Assembly: GCA_937859005.1 (NCBI GenBank) | Contig: CALLYR010000396.1 | Coordinates: 1-8,500 of the forward strand | Origin: an uncultured Paracoccus sp. | GTDB taxonomy: Bacteria; Pseudomonadota; Alphaproteobacteria; Rhodobacterales; Rhodobacteraceae | Direction: 5' to 3' | DNA length: 8,500 bases | Shown here: piece by piece, positions 1 to 5,830 of the stretch | Layout: every line of letters starts with the position of its first letter | Position numbering within the stretch: position 1 is the stretch's first letter | Notes under the pieces: generated by a model | The model's input: the letters and a program-made list of their open reading frames with translations, nothing else | What the model was told of the DNA's origin: nothing | Database searches by the model: none | Position numbers and translations under genes: made by a program

Positions 1-443
1 ATCTGCGCCGAGGGCCCGCAGGCGCAGAGGCCAAGGCAGAACACCGGCTCCAGCGTCAGCCGCCCGTCCGGCGTCGTTTCGTGCCAGTCCAGCCCCAGCG
101 CCGCCTGCACCTGCGCGGCCAGCGCATCGGCGCCGACGGACTGGCACGCCTCGGCCCGGCACAGGCGCAGCACATGCCGCCCCGCCGGCTGTTCGCGGAA
201 GTCGTGATAGAAGGTGACGACGCCGTAAACCTCGGCCTTGCTCATCCCCAGGGCGGTGGCGATGACCGGCTGCGCGTCCTCGGGGATCATGCCCCATTCG
301 GCCTGCACGTCATGCAGGATCGGCAGCAGCGGCCCCTCGCGTCCCGCGTGGCGGGCAATGATGGCGTTCAGACGGTCCAGGCCGTCGGCGTCCAGCACCG
401 TGAGGTGCCGTTGATGAATTTGTGTCGTGGCCTGCTGGGTCAT
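1..443 (-). CDS. fdsG: NAD-dependent formate dehydrogenase, gamma subunit (FdsG), 3' end outside window
   Basis: Small iron-sulfur subunit of the cytoplasmic, molybdenum-containing NAD-dependent formate dehydrogenase, which oxidises formate to CO2 and reduces NAD+. It belongs to the NuoE / 24-kDa thioredoxin-like [2Fe-2S] family. Translating the minus strand from the ATG at 443 gives 147 residues before the window edge. The four expected cluster cysteines are visible as Cys95 and Cys100 (LCRAEACQS) and Cys136 and Cys140 (CLGLCACGPSA); an additional Cys142 follows. The N-terminal helical part carries LLPILHDVQAEWGMIP (residues 39-54) and YGVVTFYHDF (73-82), typical of the family. With a usual length of about 150-160 residues, only a few C-terminal residues are missing. 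The start is supported by GGAAAGAAG just upstream on the minus strand. The catalytic and diaphorase genes should lie beyond the left edge. A lysR gene in the same direction lies 90 bp upstream. Confidence 0.9.
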   Translation of the reverse strand, partial: MTQQATTQIHQRHLTVLDADGLDRLNAIIARHAGREGPLLPILHDVQAEWGMIPEDAQPVIATALGMSKAEVYGVVTFYHDFREQPAGRHVLRLCRAEACQSVGADALAAQVQAALGLDWHETTPDGRLTLEPVFCLGLCACGPSAQ

Positions 444-533
444 TCTTCTTTCCGGGCGGGGCATCAGGTCGCGAAACTGACAGTTGCCGATAGCCATATC
501 AATAGCGATCAACCGTTGAACGATAGGAATGTC
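444..533 (-). promoter_or_regulatory. fdsG upstream region with probable promoter
   Basis: The 90 bp between lysR and fdsG are clearly less GC-rich than the flanking genes and must hold the fdsG promoter if fds is not simply read through from lysR. Besides the strong inverted repeat at 521-539, a second, shorter dyad GATA-GCCA-TATC lies at 489-500, nearer to fdsG, and ATAGCGATC follows at 503-511. This pairing of one strong distal site and a weaker proximal site is the usual layout of LysR-type recognition and activation sites. I could not pick a convincing -35/-10 pair; TTCAAC followed 16 bp later by TATGGC on the minus strand is weak. Confidence 0.5.
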
Positions 534-539
534 CTATCG
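521..539. promoter_or_regulatory. Probable LysR-type operator, perfect 8-bp inverted repeat
   Basis: CGATAGGA-ATG-TCCTATCG is a perfect dyad with 8-bp arms and a 3-bp spacer. It contains the classic LysR-type core T-N11-A (T524 to A536) in the form ATAG-N7-CTAT. It overlaps the last bases and stop codon of lysR (534-536) and lies 77 bp upstream of the fdsG start, a fitting position for an activator site. Seen directly: the dyad and its place. Inferred: that the neighbouring LysR protein binds it. Confidence 0.65.
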
Positions 540-1391
540 AAACGCCCGCCCCGCCACTTCGATCAGCGCCGCGACCAGCGGCGGATGCGGCTCGCGCACC
601 AGCCCGACCTGATGGGTCTCCGCCGATTCCAGCGGGCGCGAATGCACCCCCGGCGGCAATGGCAGCCCGTCGGCCAGCGCCTGCGGCAGGATCGCGGCCC
701 AGTCGCCGGTCGCCACATGCCCCAGGATCGCCAGCATGGAATTCGATTCCACCCGCGGCCGCGCGACCGCGCCCGCCTCGGTCAGATGGCGCGACACGAT
801 GCGGCGGTTCTGCATGTCGGGGGTCAGCAGGCACAGCGGGCGTTCCGCCGCCTCGGCCCAGCCCACGGGGCCGGTCGCCTCGCCCCGGTCCACGAGGCAA
901 TAGGTCTCGCGAAACAGCGACAATCGCTGGACCTTGCCCAGGGGCTCGCTGTCCAGATAGGTCACGCCCGCATCCAGTTCCAGCGCCTCGATCTCGTCGC
1001 GGATCTCGTCCGAGGACCGCGACAGGATGGTGACGGATGCGCCGGGGTGGCGCAGCAGGAACGGCCCGGTCAGCGCCGCGATCCGCGGCATCGCGGTGGG
1101 GATGACGCCGATCCGCAGCCGGCCCGTGATGCCGACGCGGGTGGCCTTCATTTCGGCCTGCATGGCGCGGGCGTCGGCCACGATCCGTCGCGCCCAGTCC
1201 AGCACCCGTTCGCCCTCGGGCGTCAGCCCGCGATAGCGCGATCCGCGCCGGACCAGTTGCACGCCAAGCTGATCCTCCAGCGCGCGGATGGCAGATGACA
1301 GCGATGGCTGCGTGATCCCCAGCGCCTCGGCCGCGCGGCCGAAGTGCTGTTCGCGCGCCAGCACCATGAACATGTTGAGCCGGTCGATCAT
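534..1391 (-). CDS. LysR-type transcriptional regulator, probable regulator of the formate dehydrogenase operon
   Basis: DNA-binding regulator of 285 residues, a little shorter than the usual 295-310 for LysR-type proteins. The N-terminal winged helix-turn-helix is clear: MIDRLNMFMVLAREQHFGRA at 1-20, then AAEALGITQPSLSSAIRALE to residue 39, and the wing LGVQLVRRG...LTPEGERVL at 42-64. A linker helix follows, then the periplasmic-binding-protein-like effector domain from about residue 92 (GRLRIGVIPT) to the end. The effector is not readable from sequence; formate or a related one-carbon signal is a guess from context. It lies 52 bp after purS in the same direction and 90 bp before fdsG, and its stop codon sits inside a LysR-type dyad. 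The ribosome-binding site is weak, a G-rich stretch only. LysR proteins are known next to fds operons in other bacteria, which supports the assignment. Confidence 0.88.
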   Translation of the reverse strand: MIDRLNMFMVLAREQHFGRAAEALGITQPSLSSAIRALEDQLGVQLVRRGSRYRGLTPEGERVLDWARRIVADARAMQAEMKATRVGITGRLRIGVIPTAMPRIAALTGPFLLRHPGASVTILSRSSDEIRDEIEALELDAGVTYLDSEPLGKVQRLSLFRETYCLVDRGEATGPVGWAEAAERPLCLLTPDMQNRRIVSRHLTEAGAVARPRVESNSMLAILGHVATGDWAAILPQALADGLPLPPGVHSRPLESAETHQVGLVREPHPPLVAALIEVAGRAFR

Positions 1392-1443
1392 GCCCCGGCC
1401 GGCCCTTTCGGCGGCGGACTGTCCCTGCCGTCGGCCAGGGCGG

Positions 1444-1683
1444 TCAGAGGATCTCGACCCGCCAGCTTTCGATGACCGTGTTGGCCAGCAGCTTCTCGCA
1501 CATCTGACCGACCTCGGCGCGGGCCGCGGCTTCGTCGGCGGCGGCCAGGTCCAGTTCGATCACCTTGCCCTGGCGGACGCCGTTGACGCCCTGAAAGCCC
1601 AGCGAACCCAGCGCGTGGCGGATCGCCTCGCCCTGCGGGTCCAGGACGCCGTTCTTCAGCATGATGGTGACGCGGGCTTTCAT
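1444..1683 (-). CDS. purS: Phosphoribosylformylglycinamidine synthase subunit PurS
   Basis: Small dimeric subunit of the three-part FGAM synthase (PurL-PurQ-PurS), which converts FGAR, ATP and glutamine to FGAM in purine biosynthesis. PurS bridges the glutaminase PurQ and the synthase PurL and helps pass ammonia between them. The 79 residues match the family in length and pattern: MKARVTIMLKNGVLDPQGEA at the N-terminus (first beta strand and the conserved VLDPQG), then GFQGVNGVRQGKVIELDL, and the C-terminal VIESWRVEIL (residues 70-79). It starts 21 bp after the purC stop, so the two are surely one transcript. purQ, which I expected directly after it, is absent; a lysR gene follows instead. 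Confidence 0.95.
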   Translation of the reverse strand: MKARVTIMLKNGVLDPQGEAIRHALGSLGFQGVNGVRQGKVIELDLAAADEAAARAEVGQMCEKLLANTVIESWRVEIL

Positions 1684-1704
1684 GGGGCGGTCCTTCGGGC
1701 AGGG

Positions 1705-2463
1705 TCAGTTGATCAGCGTGGGCTTGGCATGGGCTGCGGCGGGCATCACCCCCAGGCGCCGGGCGACCTCGGTATAGGCGTCGGTCAGGCTGCCCAGGTC
1801 GCGGCGGAACACGTCCTTGTCCAGCTTGCGCCCGGTCTTGACGTCCCACAGGCGGCACGAATCGGGGCTGATCTCGTCGGCGACGATCAGGCGCATGAAG
1901 TCGCCGTCCCAGATGCGCCCGATCTCGATCTTGAAATCGACCAGCTTGATGCCGACGCCATAGAACACGCCGGACAGGAAGTCGTTGACGCGCAGCGCCA
2001 GCGAAACGATGTCGTCCAGATCCTGCTGCGCGGCCCAGCCGAAGGCGATGATGTATTCCTCGCTGACCATTGGATCGCCCAGCTCGTCGTTCTTGTAGCT
2101 GTATTCGACGATCGGGCGCGGCAGCGGCGTCCCTTCCTCAAGCCCCAGCCGCTTGGCGATGGAGCCTGCGGCGAAGTTGCGCACGATCACCTCCAGCGGG
2201 ATGATCTCGACCTGCCGGATCAGCTGCTCGCGCATGTTGATGCGGCGGATGAAGTGGTTGGGCACGCCGATGTTGGTCAGGCCGGTCATGAAGAATTCGG
2301 ACAGGCGGTTGTTCAGCACGCCCTTGCCCTCGACCACGGCCTTCTTCTGGGCGTTGAAGGCGGTGGCGTCGTCCTTGAAATACTGGATCAGGGTTCCGGG
2401 CTCGGTGCCTTCGTACAGGATCTTGGCCTTGCCTTCATAGATCTTCTTGCGCCGTGGGGCCAT
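1705..2463 (-). CDS. purC: Phosphoribosylaminoimidazole-succinocarboxamide synthase (SAICAR synthetase)
   Basis: Cytoplasmic enzyme of de novo purine synthesis: CAIR + aspartate + ATP give SAICAR. The protein is 252 residues, normal for the bacterial single-domain form. Signatures seen: the N-terminal ATP-binding KKIYEGKAKILYEG (6-19), DDATAFNAQKK (31-41), the first PROSITE-type motif LEVIVRNFAAGS (90-101), and the second region LVDFKIEIG (174-182) with ADEISPDSCRLWD (195-207). The open frame extends 57 codons further upstream, but the start at 2463 is chosen because MAPRRKKIYEGK matches the family's N-terminus and AAAGG lies upstream of it; the longer part lies in the divergent promoter region and looks non-coding. 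It is followed closely by purS and diverges from the ATP synthase zeta-subunit gene. Confidence 0.96.
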   Translation of the reverse strand: MAPRRKKIYEGKAKILYEGTEPGTLIQYFKDDATAFNAQKKAVVEGKGVLNNRLSEFFMTGLTNIGVPNHFIRRINMREQLIRQVEIIPLEVIVRNFAAGSIAKRLGLEEGTPLPRPIVEYSYKNDELGDPMVSEEYIIAFGWAAQQDLDDIVSLALRVNDFLSGVFYGVGIKLVDFKIEIGRIWDGDFMRLIVADEISPDSCRLWDVKTGRKLDKDVFRRDLGSLTDAYTEVARRLGVMPAAAHAKPTLIN

Positions 2464-2482
2464 GGGCTGCGCCTTTCGTTCT

Positions 2483-2498
2483 GGCAAGGATGCTTGCC
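2483..2498 (-). repeat. Hairpin in the purC 5' leader
   Basis: GGCAAG-GATG-CTTGCC is a perfect 6-bp dyad with a 4-base loop, 19 bp upstream of the purC start codon and just ahead of its ribosome-binding site. In RNA it would form a compact stem-loop in the leader. It has no T-run, so it is not a terminator. Function unknown. Confidence 0.5.
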
Positions 2499-2507
2499 GT
2501 CCCAATA

Positions 2508-2522
2508 GACCCGAACCGGGTC
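2508..2522. promoter_or_regulatory. Inverted repeat within the putative purC promoter
   Basis: GACCCG-AAC-CGGGTC is a perfect 6-bp dyad. It lies wholly between the proposed -35 and -10 boxes of purC, the place expected for a repressor operator. I know of no specific alphaproteobacterial regulator for this motif, so the operator role is inference from symmetry and position. Confidence 0.35.
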
Positions 2523-2593
2523 GCGGGGCAATACGGGCTTGCAGGGACGGGACACGGTGGGCATACCGGGCGCGACCGATCATGGAGGCCCCG

Positions 2594-2908
2594 ATGACCA
2601 CCTTCGACGACCGCGAGAAAGCGCACGAAGCCAAGTTCGCCTATGACGCCGAACTGCGTTTCAAGGCCGAGGCGCGCCGCAACCGCCTGCTGGGCGAATG
2701 GGCCGCGGATCTGCTGGGCAAGACCGGGGACGAGGCACGGACCTATGCGCTGACCATCGTCACATCCGATTTCGAGGAACCGGGTGACGAGGACGTGTTC
2801 CGACGCCTGGCCGCAGACCTGCAGGGCAAGATGAACGAGGACTCGATCCGCGCCAAGATGGACGAACTGCGGAGCGTGGCGCGCCGCCAGGTCATCGACG
2901 AAGTCTGA
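2594..2908 (+). CDS. F1Fo-ATP synthase zeta subunit, natural F1-ATPase inhibitor (DUF1476)
   Basis: A 104-residue, mostly alpha-helical and highly charged protein of the DUF1476 family. It opens MTTFDDREKAHEAKFAYDAE, continues with RFKAEARRNRLLGEWAADLL (residues 21-40) and DFEEPGDEDVFRRLAADL (60-77), and closely resembles the zeta subunit known from Paracoccus denitrificans. In that organism the N-terminal segment inserts into F1 and blocks ATP hydrolysis while letting synthesis proceed, and the C-terminal helix bundle anchors it. The start at 2594 is preferred over the in-frame ATG at 2582 because GGAGG (2584-2588) sits 5 bp before it and because the family begins MTTFDDRE. It is not near the atp operon here; it diverges from purC and converges on the MATE gene. 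Function is established for the family, inferred for this copy. Confidence 0.92.
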   Translation: MTTFDDREKAHEAKFAYDAELRFKAEARRNRLLGEWAADLLGKTGDEARTYALTIVTSDFEEPGDEDVFRRLAADLQGKMNEDSIRAKMDELRSVARRQVIDEV

Positions 2909-2920
2909 GCCGCACAGGGC

Positions 2921-2956
2921 GCGGCCGCCATGGGGACGACGTCTCAGGCGGCCGCC
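2921..2956. terminator. Possible convergent (bidirectional) terminator hairpin
   Basis: GCGGCCGCC (2921-2929) can pair with GGCGGCCGC (2947-2955), a 9-bp all-GC stem with a 17-base loop, in the 35-bp gap between the convergent zeta-subunit and MATE genes and running into the last codons of the latter. No T-run follows on either strand. The right arm also encodes the C-terminal alanines of the MATE protein, so the symmetry may be a by-product of GCC/GCG codons. Confidence 0.25.
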
Positions 2957-4254
2957 GCCTCGGCCCGAGGATACAGCCGGGCCATCGTCAACCCCCGCGT
3001 CAGGTTCAGCACCATCAGCGACGCCCACAGCCCGTGGTTGCCCAGCGCGGCGGGCAACAGCATCAGCGCCCCGGCATAGACCGCCACCGACAGGATCATC
3101 GCCTGCCGCATCTCGCGCGTCAGGGTGGCGCCGATGAAGATGCCGTCCAGCATCCAGCTTGCGATGCCCACCGCCGGGGCGATCACCAGCCATGGCAGGT
3201 AATGGCGCGCGGTTTCCCGCACCTCGGGCGAGGTGGTCAGCAGGTCGATGATCGCACCGCCGCCCAGCGCAAAGGCCAGCCCCAGCGCCAGCGCGCCGCC
3301 CGCCCCCCACTGCGAGGTCAGCCATGAGGCCTGCCGCACCCGGCCCGGACGGCGCGCGCCCACCGCCTGCCCGACCAGCGCCTCGGCCGCAAAGGCAAAT
3401 CCGTCAAGGGCATAAGCAGTGACTTCCAGAAACTGCATCAACACCTGATTGGCCGCCAGCGTCACATCCCCCTGCGCCGCGCCCAGAAAGACGAAGGTGG
3501 TGAACGACCCCTGCAACAGCACGGACCGCAGCATGATGTCGCCGTTGACGCGGGCCAGCCGTTCGACCTGCGCGCGGGCGAACAGGCCCGCCTGCCGCGC
3601 GCCCGCCCTGATCGCGCCGCGCGCGAACCACAGCGCCACCGCAAAGCCCGCCACCTCGGCGATCAGCGTGGCGGCGGCGACGCCGCGCACCCCCCAGCCC
3701 AGACCCAGCACGAACCACAGATCCAGCCCAACGTTCAGCAGGTTGATGACCATCTGCACGACAAGGATCGCGCGGGTGCGTTCGGTCGCGATCATCCAGC
3801 CGGTCAGCGCATACATGCCGATGGTCGCCGGCGCCCCCCAGATGCGGATCGCCAGATACTGTCCCGCCAGCGTCTCGACCTGATCGGACGCGGGCGCGAC
3901 CCGGAAGGCCAGCGCCGTCACCGGCCCCTGCAGCGCCACCAGCACCAGCCCGGCGACAAGGCCGATCCCCAGCGCCCGCAGCAGATGCGCGCCGCTTTCG
4001 ACGGCATCCCCCGCGCCGTGGCTTTGCGCCACCAGCCCCGAGGTGCCCATCCGCAGGAACCCGAAGATCCAGTAGACCGAGGCAAGGATCACCGCCCCCA
4101 CCCCTACGGCGCCGATCAGCTCGGGCTGGCCCATCTGCCCGACCACGCCGGTATCGACCGCCCCCAGCAGCGGGATCGTCGCATTGGCCAGCACGATGGG
4201 CAGCGCGATCCCAAGGACACGCCGGTGCGTCAGGGGCAGGTCGGGGGCAGGCAT
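2944..4254 (-). CDS. MATE family efflux transporter (DinF-like)
   Basis: Inner-membrane exporter of 436 residues, the normal MATE length, expected to use a proton or sodium gradient to expel cationic or toxic compounds. About twelve hydrophobic segments can be followed, in two six-helix halves. The first half has LALPIVLANATIPLLGAVDT-like TM1 (about 15-35) with the conserved acidic residue Asp34, the loop GQMGQPELIGAVGVGAVI (39-56), and LRMGTSGLVAQSHGAGD (67-83). The second half repeats the pattern at about 246-301: LLQGSFTTFVFLGAAQGDVT, AANQVL, LDGFAFAAEALVGQAVGA; GIFIGATLTREMRQAM follows at 371-386. The pattern resembles the DinF subgroup more than NorM. The start at 4254 gives a natural positively charged N-terminus before TM1 but has a weak ribosome-binding site. 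It is the third gene of a leftward set after two thioesterases (12-bp gap), so it may be translated with them. Substrate unknown. Confidence 0.93.
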   Translation of the reverse strand: MPAPDLPLTHRRVLGIALPIVLANATIPLLGAVDTGVVGQMGQPELIGAVGVGAVILASVYWIFGFLRMGTSGLVAQSHGAGDAVESGAHLLRALGIGLVAGLVLVALQGPVTALAFRVAPASDQVETLAGQYLAIRIWGAPATIGMYALTGWMIATERTRAILVVQMVINLLNVGLDLWFVLGLGWGVRGVAAATLIAEVAGFAVALWFARGAIRAGARQAGLFARAQVERLARVNGDIMLRSVLLQGSFTTFVFLGAAQGDVTLAANQVLMQFLEVTAYALDGFAFAAEALVGQAVGARRPGRVRQASWLTSQWGAGGALALGLAFALGGGAIIDLLTTSPEVRETARHYLPWLVIAPAVGIASWMLDGIFIGATLTREMRQAMILSVAVYAGALMLLPAALGNHGLWASLMVLNLTRGLTMARLYPRAEAAAA

Positions 4255-4266
4255 GGGCGAGCCCGC

Positions 4267-4767
4267 TCAGCCCTGCGGCATCAGGAAATGGCCGGTCGCC
4301 TGCGCAAAGGGGCGGGCGCGGTTGTCCTGCCACGCCTCGACCTGCACGCTGGAATAGCGCCGGCCCAGCCGGACCACGCGGGCGCGGGCGAAAGCGTCCC
4401 GCGGCAGCCCGGACCGCAGATAGTCGATGGTGAAGTCGATGGTCTTGGGCAGGCGCGGCAGGCTGTCGGGCCGCGTCACATCGGGGGCAAGCCGTCCCGC
4501 TTCCATGTCGTCCCACAACGCGGTCCAGGTCAGTTCCACGATCGCTGCCGTTTCCAGAAAGGCGGCCGTCACCCCACCGTGCAGCGCCGGCAACGCGGGA
4601 TTGCCGATCAGCCGTTCGGCAAAAGGCAGCGTGGCGGTCAGTTCGTCCCCGCGCCGGTCGAACCGCACCCCCAGCCAGGCGATATAGGGCACGCCCTCCA
4701 CCATCGCGGCCAGCGCGGCGTCGCGGCGGGACTTGACCTGCGCCAGCGGCTCGTTGCGGTCGGACAT
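4267..4767 (-). CDS. Hotdog-fold thioesterase, PaaI/YbgC-like, Glu variant
   Basis: A 166-residue single hotdog domain, expected to hydrolyse acyl- or aryl-CoA esters to the free acid and CoA in the cytoplasm as a dimer or tetramer. The central helix motif is clear: NPALPALHGGVTAAFLETAA, with His63-Gly64-Gly65 and an acidic residue nine positions on, Glu72, where the PaaI relatives usually have Asp. The domain continues with the strands LPKTIDFTIDYLRSG (107-120), RARVVRLGRRYSSVQVEAW (128-146) and the final AQATGHFLMP (155-164). The start at 4767 lies one base from the preceding stop (TGAGATG), with GGAG seven bases ahead inside the upstream gene; the frame reads further upstream but only in the shadow of that gene. 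Translational coupling with the upstream thioesterase is very likely. Substrate not deducible. Confidence 0.87.
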   Translation of the reverse strand: MSDRNEPLAQVKSRRDAALAAMVEGVPYIAWLGVRFDRRGDELTATLPFAERLIGNPALPALHGGVTAAFLETAAIVELTWTALWDDMEAGRLAPDVTRPDSLPRLPKTIDFTIDYLRSGLPRDAFARARVVRLGRRYSSVQVEAWQDNRARPFAQATGHFLMPQG

Positions 4768-4768
4768 C

Positions 4769-5242
4769 TCAGCGCTCCAGCGTGAAGGCGCCCGTGGCGG
4801 TGGCGACGGGGTTGGTTTCGTCCTCGTCGTCCAGCGTGACGGCCCGCACGAAGGCGACGGAACGGGTGACATGGAAACAGGTGGCGCGGGTGCGGATCGC
4901 CTGCCGGGGCTGGGCCGCGCGCATATAGTCGATCCGCAAGTCGATGGTGGCGGTGCTGGACGGCCGGGCGGGATGGGCCATCACGGCGGTCCCGCAGCAG
5001 GTATCCATCAGCGCGGACACCACGCCCCCATGCAGGACGCCGGTGCGCGGATCACCCACAAGTTCCGGCCGCCAGGGCAACCGCATCTCGGCGGTGCCGG
5101 GGCCGATCTCGACCACCTCCATCCCCAAGGCGTTGGCATGGGGGATCATCGCCAGGAACTGCCGGGCAAAGCTGGTGATCGTCTCGGTATCGGGCCCTGC
5201 TGCCGCTGCGTCCCGGTCCGCCTTCGCCGTATCGTCCTGCAT
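4769..5242 (-). CDS. PaaI-type hotdog acyl-CoA thioesterase
   Basis: Second hotdog thioesterase, 157 residues. The signature is canonical PaaI: GDPRTGVLHGGVVSALMDTC, with His71-Gly72-Gly73 and the presumed catalytic Asp80 nine residues after the His. It then shows TIDLRIDYMRAAQPRQAIRT (99-118) and the closing strand NPVATATGAFTLE (144-156). The start at 5242 is chosen because it gives a natural domain length and has a purine-rich GGGGACAGGGG just upstream; the frame stays open for 47 more codons, but that stretch is the divergent promoter region with inverted repeats. First gene of a leftward set with the Glu-type thioesterase and a MATE exporter, divergent from merR1. The MerR-dehydrogenase-thiolase genes across the promoter suggest a role in clearing acyl-CoA, which is inference. 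Confidence 0.88.
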   Translation of the reverse strand: MQDDTAKADRDAAAAGPDTETITSFARQFLAMIPHANALGMEVVEIGPGTAEMRLPWRPELVGDPRTGVLHGGVVSALMDTCCGTAVMAHPARPSSTATIDLRIDYMRAAQPRQAIRTRATCFHVTRSVAFVRAVTLDDEDETNPVATATGAFTLER

Positions 5243-5354
5243 CCCCTGTCCCCGCCGCTTCTTGCAACTGTCTGCCTTGCACCAGCCCCCGCGGCAAGAC
5301 AGTTGAGGTCGCAACATGGTTGCATTACGTTGCGGCACATTGGGAGATGTTATC
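5243..5354. promoter_or_regulatory. Divergent control region between the thioesterases and merR1
   Basis: This 112-bp stretch is AT-richer than its surroundings and full of symmetry. A 9-bp inverted repeat CAACTGTCT (5265-5273) / AGACAGTTG (5297-5305) frames 23 bp. A tight dyad GCAAC-ATG-GTTGC lies at 5311-5323, and GTTG-N6-CAAC at 5302-5315. A possible merR1 promoter is TTGAGG (5303-5308), 17 bp, TACGTT (5326-5331), which would place the GCAAC dyad between the boxes, where MerR-family proteins usually bind. GGGAG at 5342-5346 serves merR1. MerR1 acting on both directions from here is a reasonable inference. Confidence 0.55.
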
Positions 5355-5753
5355 GTGGCCGAAGAGAAATTCATTACTTTCAAGGAAATGTGCGCGCGAT
5401 TCGACGTGACGCCGCGGACCTTGCGCTATTACGAATATATCGAACTGCTGGACCCGCGGCGCGAAGGGCGCGCCCGCTTCTATGGCCCGCGCGAAATCGC
5501 GCGCATGAAGCTTATCATGCGCGGCCGCCGCTTCGGCTTCAGCCTGGAAGACATCCGCCAGTGGCTGCTGATCTATCAGCAGAAGGGCACGCGCGAACAA
5601 TATCGCGTCTGGCTGGACCTGGCCGACCGGCAGATCAAGGTGCTGGAAAAACAGCGTGACGAACTGGCCGCCGCCATGACCGATCTGCGCGCCCTGCGCG
5701 AGGAAGCCGCAATCCTGCTCGAACCGATGAAGGACATGCCCGACCGCGGCTGA
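5355..5753 (+). CDS. MerR family transcriptional regulator 1
   Basis: DNA-binding regulator of 132 residues with a GTG start. The winged helix-turn-helix is well kept: FKEMCARFDVTPRTLRYYEY (residues 9-28), LLDPRREGRARFYGPREIAR (31-50), and LIMRGRRFGFSLEDIRQWL (53-71). A long helix from about 83 to 120, with LADRQIKVLEKQRDELAAAM, should form the dimer coiled coil. There is no metal-binding cysteine set at the C-terminus (the only cysteine, Cys13, is in the HTH), so it is not a metal sensor; the effector may be an acyl-CoA or other organic ligand. GTG at 5355 is preferred to the in-frame ATG at 5316 because GGGAG sits 8 bp before it and because the ATG lies inside a dyad. It starts rightwards opposite the thioesterases; merR2 follows after 152 bp. 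Related MerR proteins (LiuR type) control branched-chain and fatty acid breakdown in proteobacteria. Confidence 0.88.
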   Translation: MAEEKFITFKEMCARFDVTPRTLRYYEYIELLDPRREGRARFYGPREIARMKLIMRGRRFGFSLEDIRQWLLIYQQKGTREQYRVWLDLADRQIKVLEKQRDELAAAMTDLRALREEAAILLEPMKDMPDRG

Positions 5754-5762
5754 ACGCCGCGG
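5744..5762 (+). terminator. GC-rich hairpin at the merR1 stop codon
   Basis: CCGCGGC-TGAAC-GCCGCGG is a perfect 7-bp stem with the merR1 TGA stop in its 5-base loop. A second short dyad, GGCCG-TCG-CGGCC, overlaps it at 5761-5773. Neither is followed by a T-run, so this would be at best a weak or factor-dependent terminator. Confidence 0.35.
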
Positions 5763-5830
5763 CCGTCGCGGCCCGGCGATGACGGACCGGGGATGGCAGC
5801 GCGTCGCCTTCGACCCTGACGCAGCGTTTT

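Larger units (their letters stand above)
2464..2593. promoter_or_regulatory. Divergent promoter region between purC and the zeta-subunit gene
   Basis: These 130 bp must start both leftward purC and rightward DUF1476 transcription. On the minus strand a possible purC promoter is TTGCCC (+ strand 2526-2531) and TATTGG (+ strand 2502-2507) with an 18-bp spacer. On the plus strand a weak candidate for the zeta gene is TTGCAG (2539-2544), 17 bp, CATACC (2562-2567). Both pairs match the consensus at only about three of six bases per box, so they are tentative. Two inverted repeats in the purC half are listed separately. Confidence 0.5.

Noticed and set aside
81..2508. Two long plus-strand open frames (81-1298 and 1288-2508) opposite fdsG, lysR, purS and purC
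   Set aside because: They span several well-supported minus-strand genes and their intergenic gaps, and their products resemble no domain. They are antisense by-products of codon bias.
2461..2634. Longer purC product starting at 2634
   Set aside because: The extra 57 residues would cross the start of the divergent zeta gene and the promoter dyads and do not resemble PurC; the start at 2463 fits the family.
2435..3325. Minus-strand frame of 296 codons crossing the zeta-subunit gene and the end of the MATE gene
   Set aside because: It overlaps recognisable genes in both directions and has no family pattern; the zeta-subunit frame on the plus strand is convincing.
5316..5354. ATG at 5316 as the start of merR1
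   Set aside because: It lies inside an inverted repeat, lacks a good ribosome-binding site and would add 13 residues not typical of MerR proteins; GTG at 5355 has GGGAG at a proper distance.
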